Positions 1-9,222 of a stretch of DNA of 64,000 nucleotides are shown here, one piece after another. A model generated the notes under the pieces. That model worked only from the letters and a program-made list of their open reading frames with translations. It had not been told where the DNA came from and searched no databases. The position numbers were made by a program, and so were the translations under genes. The DNA is from an uncultured Geobacter sp. (lineage in GTDB: Bacteria > Desulfobacterota > Desulfuromonadia > Geobacterales > Geobacteraceae): positions 1 through 64,000 of the forward strand of contig CAIYDQ010000276.1 in assembly GCA_903925075.1 (NCBI GenBank), read 5' to 3'. Numbering within the stretch: position 1 is the first letter of the stretch; every line of letters starts with the position of its first letter.

Positions 1-2
1 AT

Positions 3-329
3 CCGAACCGCTGGTCCAAAAATACCAGGAATTGGGACCCCATCGAGACGGTTTATCTAAACCCTGAATCAAAGGTGGAAACGAAACTTCTTGATGCTGC
101 ATAATTTTCAGCAGAGGCGACAACTACCTTGACACCCGCCGCAAGCGCCAATGGCGTATACGATGAAGAGAAACATGCCTGGTTGGTGACACTTACCGCC
201 CCAAGCGAACCGTCCAACTCTTATCGCGTAGTAATCTCACTCTACTGCGCCCGTGAAACAGGTGCGTGCGCTGAAACTTATGGACAGGCAGCACAGACCC
301 AAAAAGCGCTACCACTGCAAGTTCATTGA
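3..329 (+). pseudogene. Interrupted reading frame of unknown function
   Basis: One reading frame runs from the left edge to 329, broken only by a TAA at 102-104. The upstream part ends ...VETKLLDAA and the same frame continues FSAEATTTLTPAASANG and on to ...KALPLQVH. The second part has protein-like composition and two cysteines (SLYCARETGACAE). A TTG at 129 could start it as a separate small gene, but the ribosome site there is weak. I do not recognise the family. Either it is a gene broken by a nonsense mutation, or it is the end of one gene followed by a small one. The left edge cuts the frame, so full length is unknown. Confidence 0.35.
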
Positions 330-463
330 CGTAATTGGGAAGATCAAACGACCTGACCATATAAAAACTCAAGCTGGAGCGACCACCCTTGAACCATACG
401 TATCTTGGGATGGTCACGCTTGTGAAATTTTGCTTTATTGGAATGCAATAAGGAGCGGCACGG

Positions 464-922
464 ATGAAAAAGACCGGGATTGCGCTGACCATTCTCTTCC
501 TGCTGGGGACCTTGCTAATAACGCGGTCCGGCGCTCTGGCGGCAACAGACGGCACACATCAGTTGTCACAAGTGGCCTACGTCTGGGACGGAACCGACGC
601 CAGCCCAACCAATACACCGACTGCCGATTACGATTACACCTACGGCGACGAGTCGAGCGTTACCTACACCCTCCCCTGGCCAATCAGCTTTTACGGCAAA
701 TCCTACGACCGAATAACCGTCGATACCAACGGCAACGTGTGGTTTGTTGCAACCGGTTCCGCCAACTCCTTTGACCTCGCCAATACCGGTCGCGGCCCCG
801 TCATCGCCGTTTGGAACAACGACCTATCCTCTTCCTACTACGGCGGCGTTTTCATTCAGCACAAGACCAACCCTGAGCGCGTGGTGATCGAGGGGAACAA
901 GGGGACGCCCTTTTTATTATAA
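464..922 (+). pseudogene. Exported beta-rich protein, 3' end replaced by a palindromic element
   Basis: The reading frame starts at ATG 464 after an AAGGAG-like site and begins with a signal peptide (residues 1-26, charged start MKKTG then a Leu/Ile-rich core ending ALAA). The mature part is rich in Tyr, Asp, Ser and Thr, with a stretch GNVWFVATGSANSFDLANTG like the beta-sandwich domains of secreted adhesin-type proteins. The frame ends after about 152 residues, and its last ten residues (GNKGTPFLL region) come from the palindrome at 901-961. Proteins with this start are normally much longer, so I read it as truncated by the element. No downstream remainder is visible. Confidence 0.55.
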
Positions 923-961
923 GATTCCCCCGGAGAATCGAATAATGTAATGGGCGTCCCC
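901..961. repeat. 61-bp imperfect palindrome, MITE- or REP-like
   Basis: Left arm 901-927 and right arm 935-961 are inverted copies around a 7-nt loop (928-934). The outer ten bases match perfectly (GGGGACGCCC with GGGCGTCCCC) and the inner part has a few mismatches. The element sits at the junction between a truncated exported-protein gene and a response-regulator fragment, and it supplies the stop codon of the former. It carries no gene. Its size and symmetry fit a small non-autonomous mobile or REP-type element; which family it belongs to cannot be told from one copy. Confidence 0.6.
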
Positions 962-972
962 CCTGGCGGTGA

Positions 973-1116
973 TTTCAGCGAGGTAGCTTGGTCCGACCCC
1001 AGGAAAACGAGAAGCGCTGTCTTGCCGCGGGTATGAACGGCTTCGTCGCCAAGCCGATCGATTTCAAAAAGACCTTGCAACTGATCGAGGCAACCATCAG
1101 GAACGCTGAACCATGA
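973..1116 (+). pseudogene. C-terminal fragment of a response-regulator receiver domain
   Basis: The frame from 973 to the TGA at 1114-1116 reads FQRGSLVRPQENEKRCLAAG, then MNGFVAKPID, then FKKTLQLIEATIRNAEP. The pattern of an alanine-glycine pair, M-N-G-F, a conserved Lys-Pro and a closing amphipathic helix is the last third of a CheY-like receiver domain (beta5 and alpha5, including the Lys of the K-P motif). There is no start codon and the phospho-acceptor Asp half is missing. This is a relic of a sensor or regulator gene lost by deletion at the palindromic element just upstream. Confidence 0.7.
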
Positions 1117-1148
1117 GGCGCCGTAAACAGCGGACGGCAACCCGGCGG

Positions 1149-1697
1149 TCAGGGAATAGCATCGAAATCCACCACGACATAGAAGACCTGCCCGCCCTGG
1201 TAATCGTTGCGAGTGAAACTGGCAAACACTGACATGTCCTTTGCTTGCTTTACCGGCGCCATCTGCGTCTTGCCGTAAAGGGCTACATCCTTGGCGCCAG
1301 CCACGGCTATGCTTTCGGCACTTGGTTGTTTTCTCGCCAGGTCAACCTTCAGCGCCGAGGTGGCGATTTCCCCAAAGTTTTCCCTCAAGCTCTGGTAGGC
1401 TCCACGCCAGGCTGCCGTGGCATCTTCGATATTTTGCCCTTCGTACAGATAGACCCCGATGCGCCGAAGCTTCTTCTCCTTGAAGAAGAACTGCACGTTC
1501 TTCTTTTTCCCATAGAAAAGCCCGTTGTAGGTTTCCAGGTCCCCGTTCTTGAACTCCGAATACGGGCCGAACTCCTTGAAACTCTTCACTTGCGACGGGG
1601 ACATTCCGAACTGCCAGGGCGAAAGCCCGGCCCCCGGGGCGAAAGAGGGGAACAAAAGTACCGACCCAACCAGCACGCACAGCAAAATCTGTTTCAT
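1149..1697 (-). CDS. Small secreted protein of unknown function
   Basis: A protein of 182 residues. I place the start at 1697 rather than the longer frame's 1760, because a good AGGAGGA site lies just upstream of the 1697 ATG and the product then begins with a clear signal peptide (MKQILLCVLVGSVLLFPSFA, cleavage near residue 24). The mature protein starts LSPWQFGMSPSQVKSF, is rich in Lys and aromatic residues and has no cysteines. The pattern W-Q-F-G-M-S-P near the N terminus resembles small periplasmic proteins that begin with a signal-less copy of this motif, but I do not recognise the family. It is monocistronic. Confidence 0.7.
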   Translation of the reverse strand: MKQILLCVLVGSVLLFPSFAPGAGLSPWQFGMSPSQVKSFKEFGPYSEFKNGDLETYNGLFYGKKKNVQFFFKEKKLRRIGVYLYEGQNIEDATAAWRGAYQSLRENFGEIATSALKVDLARKQPSAESIAVAGAKDVALYGKTQMAPVKQAKDMSVFASFTRNDYQGGQVFYVVVDFDAIP

Positions 1698-2092
1698 ACA
1701 GAATCCTCCTTGACGATTTTCATGCTTGATATCAGCGATCACAGAGATTTGACCGATCAAAAAACTAACCGATAACGAACTGTTGTCAAGGCAGTTCCGG
1801 TGATATCAGAGAGCGCCTTATCCGGTTACGGGACCACCTTCGCGAGCTATCAGTGGCATTTTGTGCCGATGGCTTGATAATCGGCGTTCACCGCCTGACA
1901 GAGATTCGGCGCGGTCACCTGAGGTAGTACTTTGATCCGGCGGTAAGTGTAGGAGCGCCGTTGGCTGATCCTTTGAGGTTTTTTTTGAAAACGGTCATAT
2001 GTTACCATTGTTGCTGGAATTCAAAAAACCGCGGCGGGAGAAGCCGCTGATCCTTAGTTGTAAACAAAACCGACATAGGGGAGAAGCTTATC
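1698..2092. other. Intergenic region, no gene seen
   Basis: The 395 bases between two divergent genes hold the ribosome sites of both neighbours and a T-rich stretch near 1978-1990. No protein-like frame, tRNA or strong hairpin was found. Confidence 0.5.
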
Positions 2093-2683
2093 GTGAGTGA
2101 GACCAATGGTCTTCAGGAAAGGCTCGACGTATCGGAGGCCAAGAACCGGCTCAACAACCTGGTAGCCATAACGGTAGCTATCATTGCGGTTTTTATGGCC
2201 ATTACCAAAGTGAAAGACGACAATATCGTCCAGAACATGCTTCAAGCCAAGTCGGACTGGGTGGACACGTGGAACGAATATCAGTCAAAAAAGCTCAAGC
2301 ACCATATGGCCGAGTTGGGGGTGAACCAGGTACTGGCACTGCAGGTGCTGGCGCAGGATAAGGGAAACTCGGTGCTGTCATCCCAGAAGAAAGGGTACCA
2401 GGACGCCATTGCACGGTACCTGACAGAGGAAGATGCCTTGATGAAAAAGGCCAAGGGGCTTGAAAAGCAGTACGACGATCTCAACTACCGGGACGATCAG
2501 TTCGACCTGTCTGACGCCACCCTCTCCATTTCCTTGGCCATGCTGGCAATCACGGCTCTTACCGGTAAACGCAAACTTCTTGTCCTGGCGTGGCTCTTTG
2601 CCGGCTTCGGGGTGCTCATGGGGCTGGCTGGGCTCATGGGGTTGCCCCTGCATCCGACCGCCCTGATTAAGCTCCTGTCGTAA
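2093..2683 (+). CDS. DUF4337-type membrane protein
   Basis: A 196-residue protein starting with GTG at 2093 behind GGGGAGAAG. It has a first membrane helix at about residues 22-40 (LVAITVAIIAVFMAITKV), a long charged, helical middle (residues 45-130, probably coiled coil facing one side of the membrane), and two closely spaced C-terminal helices (about 140-155 and 163-190). This layout and the sequence KDDNIVQNMLQAKSDWVDTW fit the DUF4337 family, whose role is unknown. It stands alone between a divergent secreted protein and a convergent chemotaxis receptor, so the context gives no hint of function. Confidence 0.75.
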   Translation: MSETNGLQERLDVSEAKNRLNNLVAITVAIIAVFMAITKVKDDNIVQNMLQAKSDWVDTWNEYQSKKLKHHMAELGVNQVLALQVLAQDKGNSVLSSQKKGYQDAIARYLTEEDALMKKAKGLEKQYDDLNYRDDQFDLSDATLSISLAMLAITALTGKRKLLVLAWLFAGFGVLMGLAGLMGLPLHPTALIKLLS

Positions 2684-2956
2684 TCCGAAACCGCGTCTGG
2701 AATTGAGGGCGGAATGAAAGGAAGGCGACGGTGGGACAGGCCCACCGGAAGGGGGCACCAATTAAGATGCGCATACCCCGAGGGGGGCGTGCCTTGACAT
2801 GTGACAAATCCAAATAATTGGGGGCTTGCACAGTTTACCGCCAAAGTAGACGCGGCTTTGGCGCTTGTTGTCAAGACACGACCCCACGGGGGTGCCCTCT
2901 GGAAAGCTGTTCAGAAACAACGATCCGGCCTTGGATGTCAGCCGGAACAGCAGCGG

Positions 2957-4579
2957 TTACGCGGCGACTCTGAATTGTCCCACGATCTGCCGCAGTTCCA
3001 GCGCCAGCTGGGTGAGCTGCGATGCGGAGGTTGCCGTGTCGCTGGCGGCGACGGCGGAGTGCTGGATGACGTTTGTTATCCCCTGCATGTTGCTGCTGAT
3101 TTCGCCGGTGGTCGTGGTCTGCTCTTCGGCCGCGGTGGCAATCTGGTTGGCCTGCTCGGTCACCGCATTGATCTGTTCGAGGATCGCCTGGAGAGCTTGT
3201 CCCGATTTCGCCGCCTCACTGGTCCCTTTTTCCACCTCCCTCACGCCTTCCTCCATGGCGGTAACGGCCCCCTTGGTTTCCAACTGGATCGTTTTAATCA
3301 TGCCGCCTATCTCACGGGTCGCCCTCGCGGTCCTCTCGGCTAACGCGCGGACCTCGTCGGCAACCACTGCGAATCCTCTTCCCTGTTCGCCGGCGCGGGC
3401 CGCCTCGATCGCCGCGTTCAGGGCGAGCAGATTGGTCTGGTCGGCGATGTCTTCTATGGTGCCGATGATCTCGCCGATCTGCTCGGAACGACCTCCCAAG
3501 CCGTCGACCGATTTCGCGGCCGATTTGACCCTGTCGGCAATGTTGCGCATTACCGCTACCGAATTCTCCACGACCCTGAAGCCGTCCTCGGCAACCTTAT
3601 TGGCCTGGCCTGCGCTCTGCGCCGTCTTATGGCAGTTTTGCGCGATTTCCTCGGCCGTGGCGGCCATTTCCTCGCCGGCCGTGGCGACGGAACTCGCTTG
3701 GGACACGATATCCTCGGCCCCTTGCGCCATCAGGGCCGAGGTCTCGTGTAGCTTGGCCGCTGCCGAAGAAATCCCCTGGGAGGCCGTGTTCAGCGTGTTC
3801 ACCGTTCCCTTGAGGCTCCCGGTCATGAGCTTCATCGCGTTCATCAGTTGCGCGGTCTCGTCCGCACCCTCGACCTCGATTTTATCGGTGAGATCCCCTG
3901 AAGCGATCCGTTGCGCAATGGTGACGCATTTGCGGATCGGGCCGGTTATCATGCGAGTTGACGCGGTTGCGACGGCAATGCTGAAGAGCATGGCGAGGAT
4001 GCTGAAGACGATCAATGTCAGCCGCGCCTGTCGGCTGCTGTTGTAAGCCTCCGCGGTGCGAGTAGCCGACGACTTGCTAAAGTATTCCTTTACTTCATTG
4101 CAAAGAGCATAGATCTCTGCGCGTTTGGGGTTTACCTCCCGTTGCCACAGCTCTATGTAGCCCTGCCTGTCGTCACTCATCGCCAATTGAATCAACTTGA
4201 CGCTCGCGGCTTTTCCGCTTAGAAGCAGGGCCTCAAGACGTTCAGCCAGGAGTTTCCCTTCCGGTGACGTGGCATTCTTTACCAGAGCCGTCATGTTCTC
4301 CTTATAGTTTTTCCTGTACACGTCTATATTGGCTAGAACCTGCTTCTTTTCGTCCACACTTGTAAGAAGTGTGAGACTTTTTTGGGCATCTCCGATCAGG
4401 GAAATGTTGTACATGATGTTCGAGACGTTGTCCGCCAGCTTGTGGGAATTTGCGACTGCGTTCGAATGTCCTTCGCTGGTTCCAAGGGACCGCAAGCCAA
4501 GTCCGTTTGAGAGGATGAGCAGCAACAATACGAATCCGAATCCCATGAACAGTTTGTGGCCAATTTGCAAATTTTTCAT
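2957..4579 (-). CDS. Methyl-accepting chemotaxis protein
   Basis: A 540-residue receptor. Residues 8-28 are the first membrane helix, 29-186 form a periplasmic helical sensor region of about 160 residues (four-helix-bundle type), 187-208 the second helix, 209-261 a HAMP linker, and 270-540 the cytoplasmic signalling coiled coil. The hairpin tip is intact around residues 375-425 ([20 protein letters not shown] followed by [12 protein letters not shown]), which binds CheA and CheW. There is no C-terminal pentapeptide for CheR/CheB docking. It stands alone with no che genes nearby, so the ligand cannot be inferred. The start at 4579 has an AGGAGA site upstream. Confidence 0.95.
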   Translation of the reverse strand: MKNLQIGHKLFMGFGFVLLLLILSNGLGLRSLGTSEGHSNAVANSHKLADNVSNIMYNISLIGDAQKSLTLLTSVDEKKQVLANIDVYRKNYKENMTALVKNATSPEGKLLAERLEALLLSGKAASVKLIQLAMSDDRQGYIELWQREVNPKRAEIYALCNEVKEYFSKSSATRTAEAYNSSRQARLTLIVFSILAMLFSIAVATASTRMITGPIRKCVTIAQRIASGDLTDKIEVEGADETAQLMNAMKLMTGSLKGTVNTLNTASQGISSAAAKLHETSALMAQGAEDIVSQASSVATAGEEMAATAEEIAQNCHKTAQSAGQANKVAEDGFRVVENSVAVMRNIADRVKSAAKSVDGLGGRSEQIGEIIGTIEDIADQTNLLALNAAIEAARAGEQGRGFAVVADEVRALAERTARATREIGGMIKTIQLETKGAVTAMEEGVREVEKGTSEAAKSGQALQAILEQINAVTEQANQIATAAEEQTTTTGEISSNMQGITNVIQHSAVAASDTATSASQLTQLALELRQIVGQFRVAA

Positions 4580-5163
4580 ACATTTCTCCTGTCAATTGTC
4601 GTGTCCCGGTTCACTTGCATAAGCCGGGCTCACGCCGGTGTGGGTTGAAGCGGTGAAAACTCGACTGTGGTTAGGTCCTCTCATGGACCGGGTAATGTGA
4701 GCCAATTTTTGCCGGGCCATTGAATGTTCCTTACAGGGACATCAGTAACGATGGTCGACGTCTCTGTGAACGATATTACATGAATGATGCCAACTACGAT
4801 AAACACACGATAACGGTATGTTAGGGGTTTGGACGGGAAGCACAGATGTCCTCATTAGGGACACGGTGTGGCCGGTGGGGACAACCATGGCTGACGGCAG
4901 GAGCGGTAACCCGGGGAGAAGTTGGCAGAGAGTTAAGGCCGATTCGTTTGATCGGGAGCAAAAGCAGATGCCCATTGACGGATGGGGGAGTTGGGAGTTG
5001 GGCGCATGCGGAGCAGGTTCCCCACTCCGCTGGCCGAGGAGCGTGCGCTTCACTTAGTTGTCAATCGTTGCAAATAGTTGTCGGTATATCCATTCCGCGA
5101 GATCGCTTAGATCGCTTGTGCTGACGCAACCATGTACCTAACGACGCGACTCTTGTGGCTGTG
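4580..5163. other. Intergenic region with one repeat copy
   Basis: About 580 bases between two minus-strand genes. I see no convincing protein-like frame. It contains the promoter region of the chemotaxis receptor at its left end and one copy of a 31-bp repeat at 5000-5030. Confidence 0.4.
5000..5030 (+). repeat. 31-bp direct repeat, copy 1
   Basis: The sequence GGGCGCATGCGGAGC...CCACTCCGC recurs at 7663-7693 with two mismatches. The copies lie on either side of the haem/phosphatase gene. Just before each copy there is also a similar short GGGAGT repeat. Confidence 0.6.
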
Positions 5164-5197
5164 CAAAAAAATGGCCGGTTCCGTTGGAGCCGGCCAT
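5164..5197 (-). terminator. Intrinsic terminator of the haem/phosphatase gene
   Basis: On the minus strand an 8-bp stem (ATGGCCGG with CCGGCCAT, 5171-5178 and 5190-5197) is followed by seven T residues. It lies about 60 bases after the stop codon at 5254. Confidence 0.85.
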
Positions 5198-5253
5198 TCG
5201 TTGTGCTTAGCTGTTTCTCCCTTTGCGGGGAGGGGCGAGAGCAAAGGCGGCGG

Positions 5254-7530
5254 TCATTTGGCGACGTGGCCGTAGCACGCCTTCAACCCGGCGTAATCGT
5301 AAAAGTGGCTGCCGGGGGTATGTCTGGCCGCATCGCAGGCGGTTTTGAAATCGGTGTCCTTCTCGTTGTACAGCATCTTGACGAGCAGGGAGCCGCTGCC
5401 GTTACCGTACACGTCCCACTGCACGTTCGCCGCAAGCGGCGAGACTATCGACCCCCGCCAGGGGTTGTTGTCGTAGGTGTAGTTGCCTGCGTTGGGGGTG
5501 GCTACCGAGCTGTCCGGCAGGCCGAGAATGGCGGCCAGGGGCATGATTTCCTCGCCGTGGGTGAAGCGCAACGAAGCCCCGTGGGCGAGATTCCCTTTGG
5601 CGATGGCGTCGATTTCGTTGAAGAGGTCGTTTACCAGCACCTGCGCCATCTTGAAAGTGCCGGGGCTGTCTTCCGCTATGCCCGGACCCTTCTGATAGTA
5701 ACTCTGCACGTCGTCAAGATATGCCAGGTAACTCGCCTGCGCATCGGGTATGTACTGGGTGAAGTCGAGGTTGTTGAGTTCAACCGTCATGGCCGGCGCG
5801 ATGGTGTAAAACGAATACAGGGCGGACGCGGCATCGGTGAGGCTTTGCACGGTGGTGCTCCCGTCTCCCGACAGGGTGCTTGTGTACTTGCCGTCGCCGC
5901 TCACAAAGGTGAGGGTGCCGGAGTTGGCGAAGGTGTAGGTGCCGTTGTCGATCTTGTCCACGAAATCGGCGCTGAAGAGCCTCACCAGCACCGCGCGAGC
6001 GTTGGCCTTGGCGTCGGAGCTGGTCAAAATGGCGTTCACTTTAGCGAGTAGATTGGCGTTTTTCAGATAGGCCTGGTAGCTCAAACTGTCCTGATAGGTC
6101 TGGTAGTAGGGATCGGTGCTGTCGGTCACCAGATCGGTCTTGGCGGCGAGCTTATGGAAATAGAGCAGGAAGCGGTTGATTCCCGCCGCCTGCGCCGCAG
6201 GTTTATTGGCGGGGTAGGCGGTAAGCGCCGGCGCCTTGACGACCAGCGGTTTCAACGAGGAATAGTTCGACATCAGGGCCTGGGTGAAAAAGCCGGCGCT
6301 GTCCATGGCGCGGTTGACCCCGGAGCTGACGTACACGATCTTGCGCGGCGTAGCGGTCGTCTTGCTGGCAGCCACTTGAGCGAAGTAGCCGGGAAGGCGC
6401 TGGTACAGCCTTGCTGCGATTTTCTGCTGTTCTCCGATTCCTATCGCCGAGAGGTTGCCGTAGCCGGCTGCGGTGATGCCGGACACGCCGGAGCCGAGCA
6501 GGGCGTTGGCGCTCATCATCTTCCAGACGTCGGCCGACAACTTGACTCCCAAGGGGGTCAGCGCGCCGTCGGCGGCGGCCTTTTGCAGCATGTTGTAAAC
6601 GGTGGCGTCGAAGCTGGACATGCCGCGCGAGCCGTGGCGCACCACGGCTTCGGTGTATATCGGGTTGAAGCCGAGCGGAGCCTTTTCGCAGGAAGCGACG
6701 CCTTGTTGCGGCAGATACGGGGTGGCGGTGGTGGCGTTCTTGGCGGGGCGATCGCTGCTGACAAACGGGCCGAAGGGGTCATGCGAATTGTGGCAGGCGG
6801 AGCAAACGAGCTGGTTGGCGCCGTTTAAATACGCGGCGGAGCTGTGGCTGCCGGTAACGGTCGGGGCATGGCACTCGGCGCATCTTCCCGTGGCGGGATT
6901 CGCGTCGTCGTGAGCGGGTCCGTGGCATCCGGCGCACCCGGTGCCGGCAATGCCGGCGTACTTGACGTTGCCGGTCCAGCTTGAATTCGTGTAATGGCCG
7001 GACTGCTTGAACTCGGCGACCAGATTCTGGCCGGTTGAATCGAGAGTCGTCTCGTGGCACTGGATGCATCCCTGGTCCTGAGCCTTTTCGACGGGAGGGG
7101 ACATGGCGATGGGGGAGGCAAGCGTGGTGGTCGCGCCGGCGTTGACGACCACGCCGATGGCGAAACCTTCATAGGCCACCGTGCCGCCGTTCAGGGCCTT
7201 GACGGCAAGGGTCACGGTGCCCGGATAGATGCCGCCTATCGTTCCTTGGTTGGTGGTGGCGTCGATTGAACCTCTGACGACCGGGATGGCTGCGCCGTTG
7301 TCGTCGGTGCCGGTAACGGTCACCTGGACGCTGGTAATTCCGCCGGGGGCCGAACTCGCCAGCTTGGCGGTCTTCCCTTCTCCCCAGACCATTTTGGCTG
7401 CGATGGAACCTGGCGTTGCACCGCCGGTTTTGGCTACGTTGCTAAGCGTGCTTGCTCCGCACCCCGTCACTGCGAACGCCAGCAGCGCATACAACAGACG
7501 GCGCAGCTTGCTCATGCCCGTGTTTCTCAT
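5254..7530 (-). CDS. Tetrahaem c-type lipoprotein fused to a histidine acid phosphatase domain
   Basis: A 758-residue lipoprotein. The lipobox is AVTGC with Cys24. Residues 30-145 are a beta-sandwich carboxypeptidase-regulatory-like region. Residues 150-250 carry four CxxCH haem sites (Cys155, 199, 217 and 243). Residues 290-758 match the histidine acid phosphatase clan: the nucleophile motif VVRHGSRG (298-303), an SSGVNRAMDSA segment with the third conserved Arg (about 407), and a distal THGEE (658-661) in place of the classical HD or HAE acid. This last pattern is closest to multiple inositol polyphosphate phosphatases. The RHGxRxP proline is missing. The start at 7530 has GGAGG five bases upstream. 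It is a single-gene unit with its own terminator. Substrate is unknown; phosphate release from phytate-like compounds is a guess. Confidence 0.85.
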   Translation of the reverse strand: MRNTGMSKLRRLLYALLAFAVTGCGASTLSNVAKTGGATPGSIAAKMVWGEGKTAKLASSAPGGITSVQVTVTGTDDNGAAIPVVRGSIDATTNQGTIGGIYPGTVTLAVKALNGGTVAYEGFAIGVVVNAGATTTLASPIAMSPPVEKAQDQGCIQCHETTLDSTGQNLVAEFKQSGHYTNSSWTGNVKYAGIAGTGCAGCHGPAHDDANPATGRCAECHAPTVTGSHSSAAYLNGANQLVCSACHNSHDPFGPFVSSDRPAKNATTATPYLPQQGVASCEKAPLGFNPIYTEAVVRHGSRGMSSFDATVYNMLQKAAADGALTPLGVKLSADVWKMMSANALLGSGVSGITAAGYGNLSAIGIGEQQKIAARLYQRLPGYFAQVAASKTTATPRKIVYVSSGVNRAMDSAGFFTQALMSNYSSLKPLVVKAPALTAYPANKPAAQAAGINRFLLYFHKLAAKTDLVTDSTDPYYQTYQDSLSYQAYLKNANLLAKVNAILTSSDAKANARAVLVRLFSADFVDKIDNGTYTFANSGTLTFVSGDGKYTSTLSGDGSTTVQSLTDAASALYSFYTIAPAMTVELNNLDFTQYIPDAQASYLAYLDDVQSYYQKGPGIAEDSPGTFKMAQVLVNDLFNEIDAIAKGNLAHGASLRFTHGEEIMPLAAILGLPDSSVATPNAGNYTYDNNPWRGSIVSPLAANVQWDVYGNGSGSLLVKMLYNEKDTDFKTACDAARHTPGSHFYDYAGLKACYGHVAK

Positions 7531-7662
7531 ATCCCCTCCATTAAATTTGAGTTGAAATGATATTTTAATAGCACGAACCGACGATGAGGGTTGTTAAGGT
7601 TCTGTGAATTTGAAAAGAGGCCGGGGGGAGCGGGGATGGAAGCAGAGGTGGGAGTGGGAGTG

Positions 7663-7699
7663 GGGCGCATGCGGAGCGGGTTCTCCACTCCGCATGCGC
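7663..7699. repeat. Direct repeat copy 2 extended into a perfect hairpin
   Basis: Positions 7663-7693 repeat 5000-5030. Here the repeat extends into a perfect 12-bp inverted repeat (GCGCATGCGGAG 7665-7676 with CTCCGCATGCGC 7688-7699) with an 11-base loop. It lies about 60 bases downstream of the MFS gene's stop and could end its transcript, although no T-run follows on either strand. Confidence 0.55.
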
Positions 7700-7757
7700 G
7701 ACTAATTGGCGTCCGGCGGCAAGGCTGCAGCCCGGACTAGCCGTTTAGACTGAACGC

Positions 7758-9119
7758 TTACTCCAAGCTTGCCGCACAGGCGGCGGGCGCTGCGATTTCG
7801 ACGGTGTCTTTCGCCAGGGCAAGACGCACCAAAAACGCTCCCACCACCTGCATGGCGGCCACGAAGAGGAGGCCGACGGTCCAGTCGTGGGTGAGATCCT
7901 TCAAGAATCCCACGATGACCGGACTGGTGACCGACGCCAGGATGCCGACGGTGCTGATGGCGGCAATGCCGACGGGACGCGCTGCCGCCGACAGGATGTT
8001 GGGGGGGAGGGTCCAGAAGATGGCCATGGCCACAAACGCCCCGACCGTGTAGCAGATCAGCCCGACCATCTGCACTTCCGGAACCCTGACAAAGGCAACG
8101 ATTATCCATCCCACCGCCGCGAGCAGCATCGGCGCGATCAGGTGCCAGGTCCTCTCCATCTTCCGGTCGGACCTGGCGCCCCAGATCGGCATGGCAATGG
8201 TGGTGATGATCGCGGGGAAGGCGATGAACAGCCCCGCATGGGTAAAGCTGTGACTTTTCAGCACGCTCTTGACGATTTGCGGCGTCCAGGTTGCCGTGGT
8301 GTTCAACCCCACCACCACGCAGAAATAGGCGGCGGAGAGCATGACGATCTTGCCGTCCAGCACTTCGCGCCACCCCTGCGCCTTGGCTTTGACCTTGGCG
8401 CCGGCTGCGGCCGCCTCCCGCGCCAGACTGCGCTGAATGAGGTCCTTCTGCGACCCGGTCAGCCATTTCGCCTGACCCGGGTTGTCGGGGAGGTAGAAGA
8501 GGATGACGATGCCGAGCAGGATCGCCGGAATCCCTTCGATGATGAACATCCACTGCCAGCCGACCAGGCCGAACATGTGATTGGTCTTGTCCAGAATTAG
8601 GCCGGACAACGGCGACCCTATGGCGATGGTGACCGGCTGGGCGGCGAGGCAGATGGCGGTGGCGCGCGCGCGATAGTTAGCAGGAAACCAATAGGTGAGG
8701 TACAGCACCAGGCCGGGGGCGAAGCCGGCCTCGGCAATGCCGACCAGCAGGCGCAGGAACATGAGGCTTTGCGCCGAGGTGGCGAGCATGGTCGCGGTCG
8801 AGGCGATGCCCCAGGTGATCATGATCCTGGCCAGCCATTTGCGCCCGCCGAATTTGGCCAGCATCATGTTGCTCGGCACCTCGAAGACCGCATAACCGAG
8901 GTAAAAAACCGTGTTGGCCAAGCCGAACATGGTCGCGCTCAGCTTCAGATCCTTGTTCATGGACAGTGCGGCAAAGCCGATGTTGATGCGGTCCAGATAG
9001 GAAACTACGTACATGAGGAACAGGATCGGAACCAGGTACCGGAAGGCTTTCCGCAAGACCCGGGATTCCTCCTCCCGGTTCGAATCGACATCCACGGCTG
9101 CATCGGCTTTGCTTTCCAT
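7758..9119 (-). CDS. MFS transporter, anion:cation symporter type
   Basis: A 453-residue, twelve-helix transporter. I chose 9119 as start because GGGAGGAAACG lies directly upstream and the remaining frame to 9185 looks non-coding. The N terminus has the signature of the sugar-acid/aromatic-acid symporter family (FLMYVVSYLDRINIGFA) and the loop motif KFGGRKWLAR between helices 2 and 3. The loop before helix 7 lies at about residues 210-235. It follows an amidohydrolase gene by about 100 bases on the same strand, so it probably imports that enzyme's substrate or a precursor, likely a small organic anion. The exact substrate cannot be read from sequence. Confidence 0.85.
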   Translation of the reverse strand: MESKADAAVDVDSNREEESRVLRKAFRYLVPILFLMYVVSYLDRINIGFAALSMNKDLKLSATMFGLANTVFYLGYAVFEVPSNMMLAKFGGRKWLARIMITWGIASTATMLATSAQSLMFLRLLVGIAEAGFAPGLVLYLTYWFPANYRARATAICLAAQPVTIAIGSPLSGLILDKTNHMFGLVGWQWMFIIEGIPAILLGIVILFYLPDNPGQAKWLTGSQKDLIQRSLAREAAAAGAKVKAKAQGWREVLDGKIVMLSAAYFCVVVGLNTTATWTPQIVKSVLKSHSFTHAGLFIAFPAIITTIAMPIWGARSDRKMERTWHLIAPMLLAAVGWIIVAFVRVPEVQMVGLICYTVGAFVAMAIFWTLPPNILSAAARPVGIAAISTVGILASVTSPVIVGFLKDLTHDWTVGLLFVAAMQVVGAFLVRLALAKDTVEIAAPAACAASLE

Positions 9120-9222
9120 CGTTTCCTCCCTTTTGGCACTGCGCGCCCGCAATGGGCCGGCTCCTGGGGCGGGGACGGGCGGCATGCTCGTCCCCGCCCC
9201 GAAAAGCGCGGGTTGCTAATGG

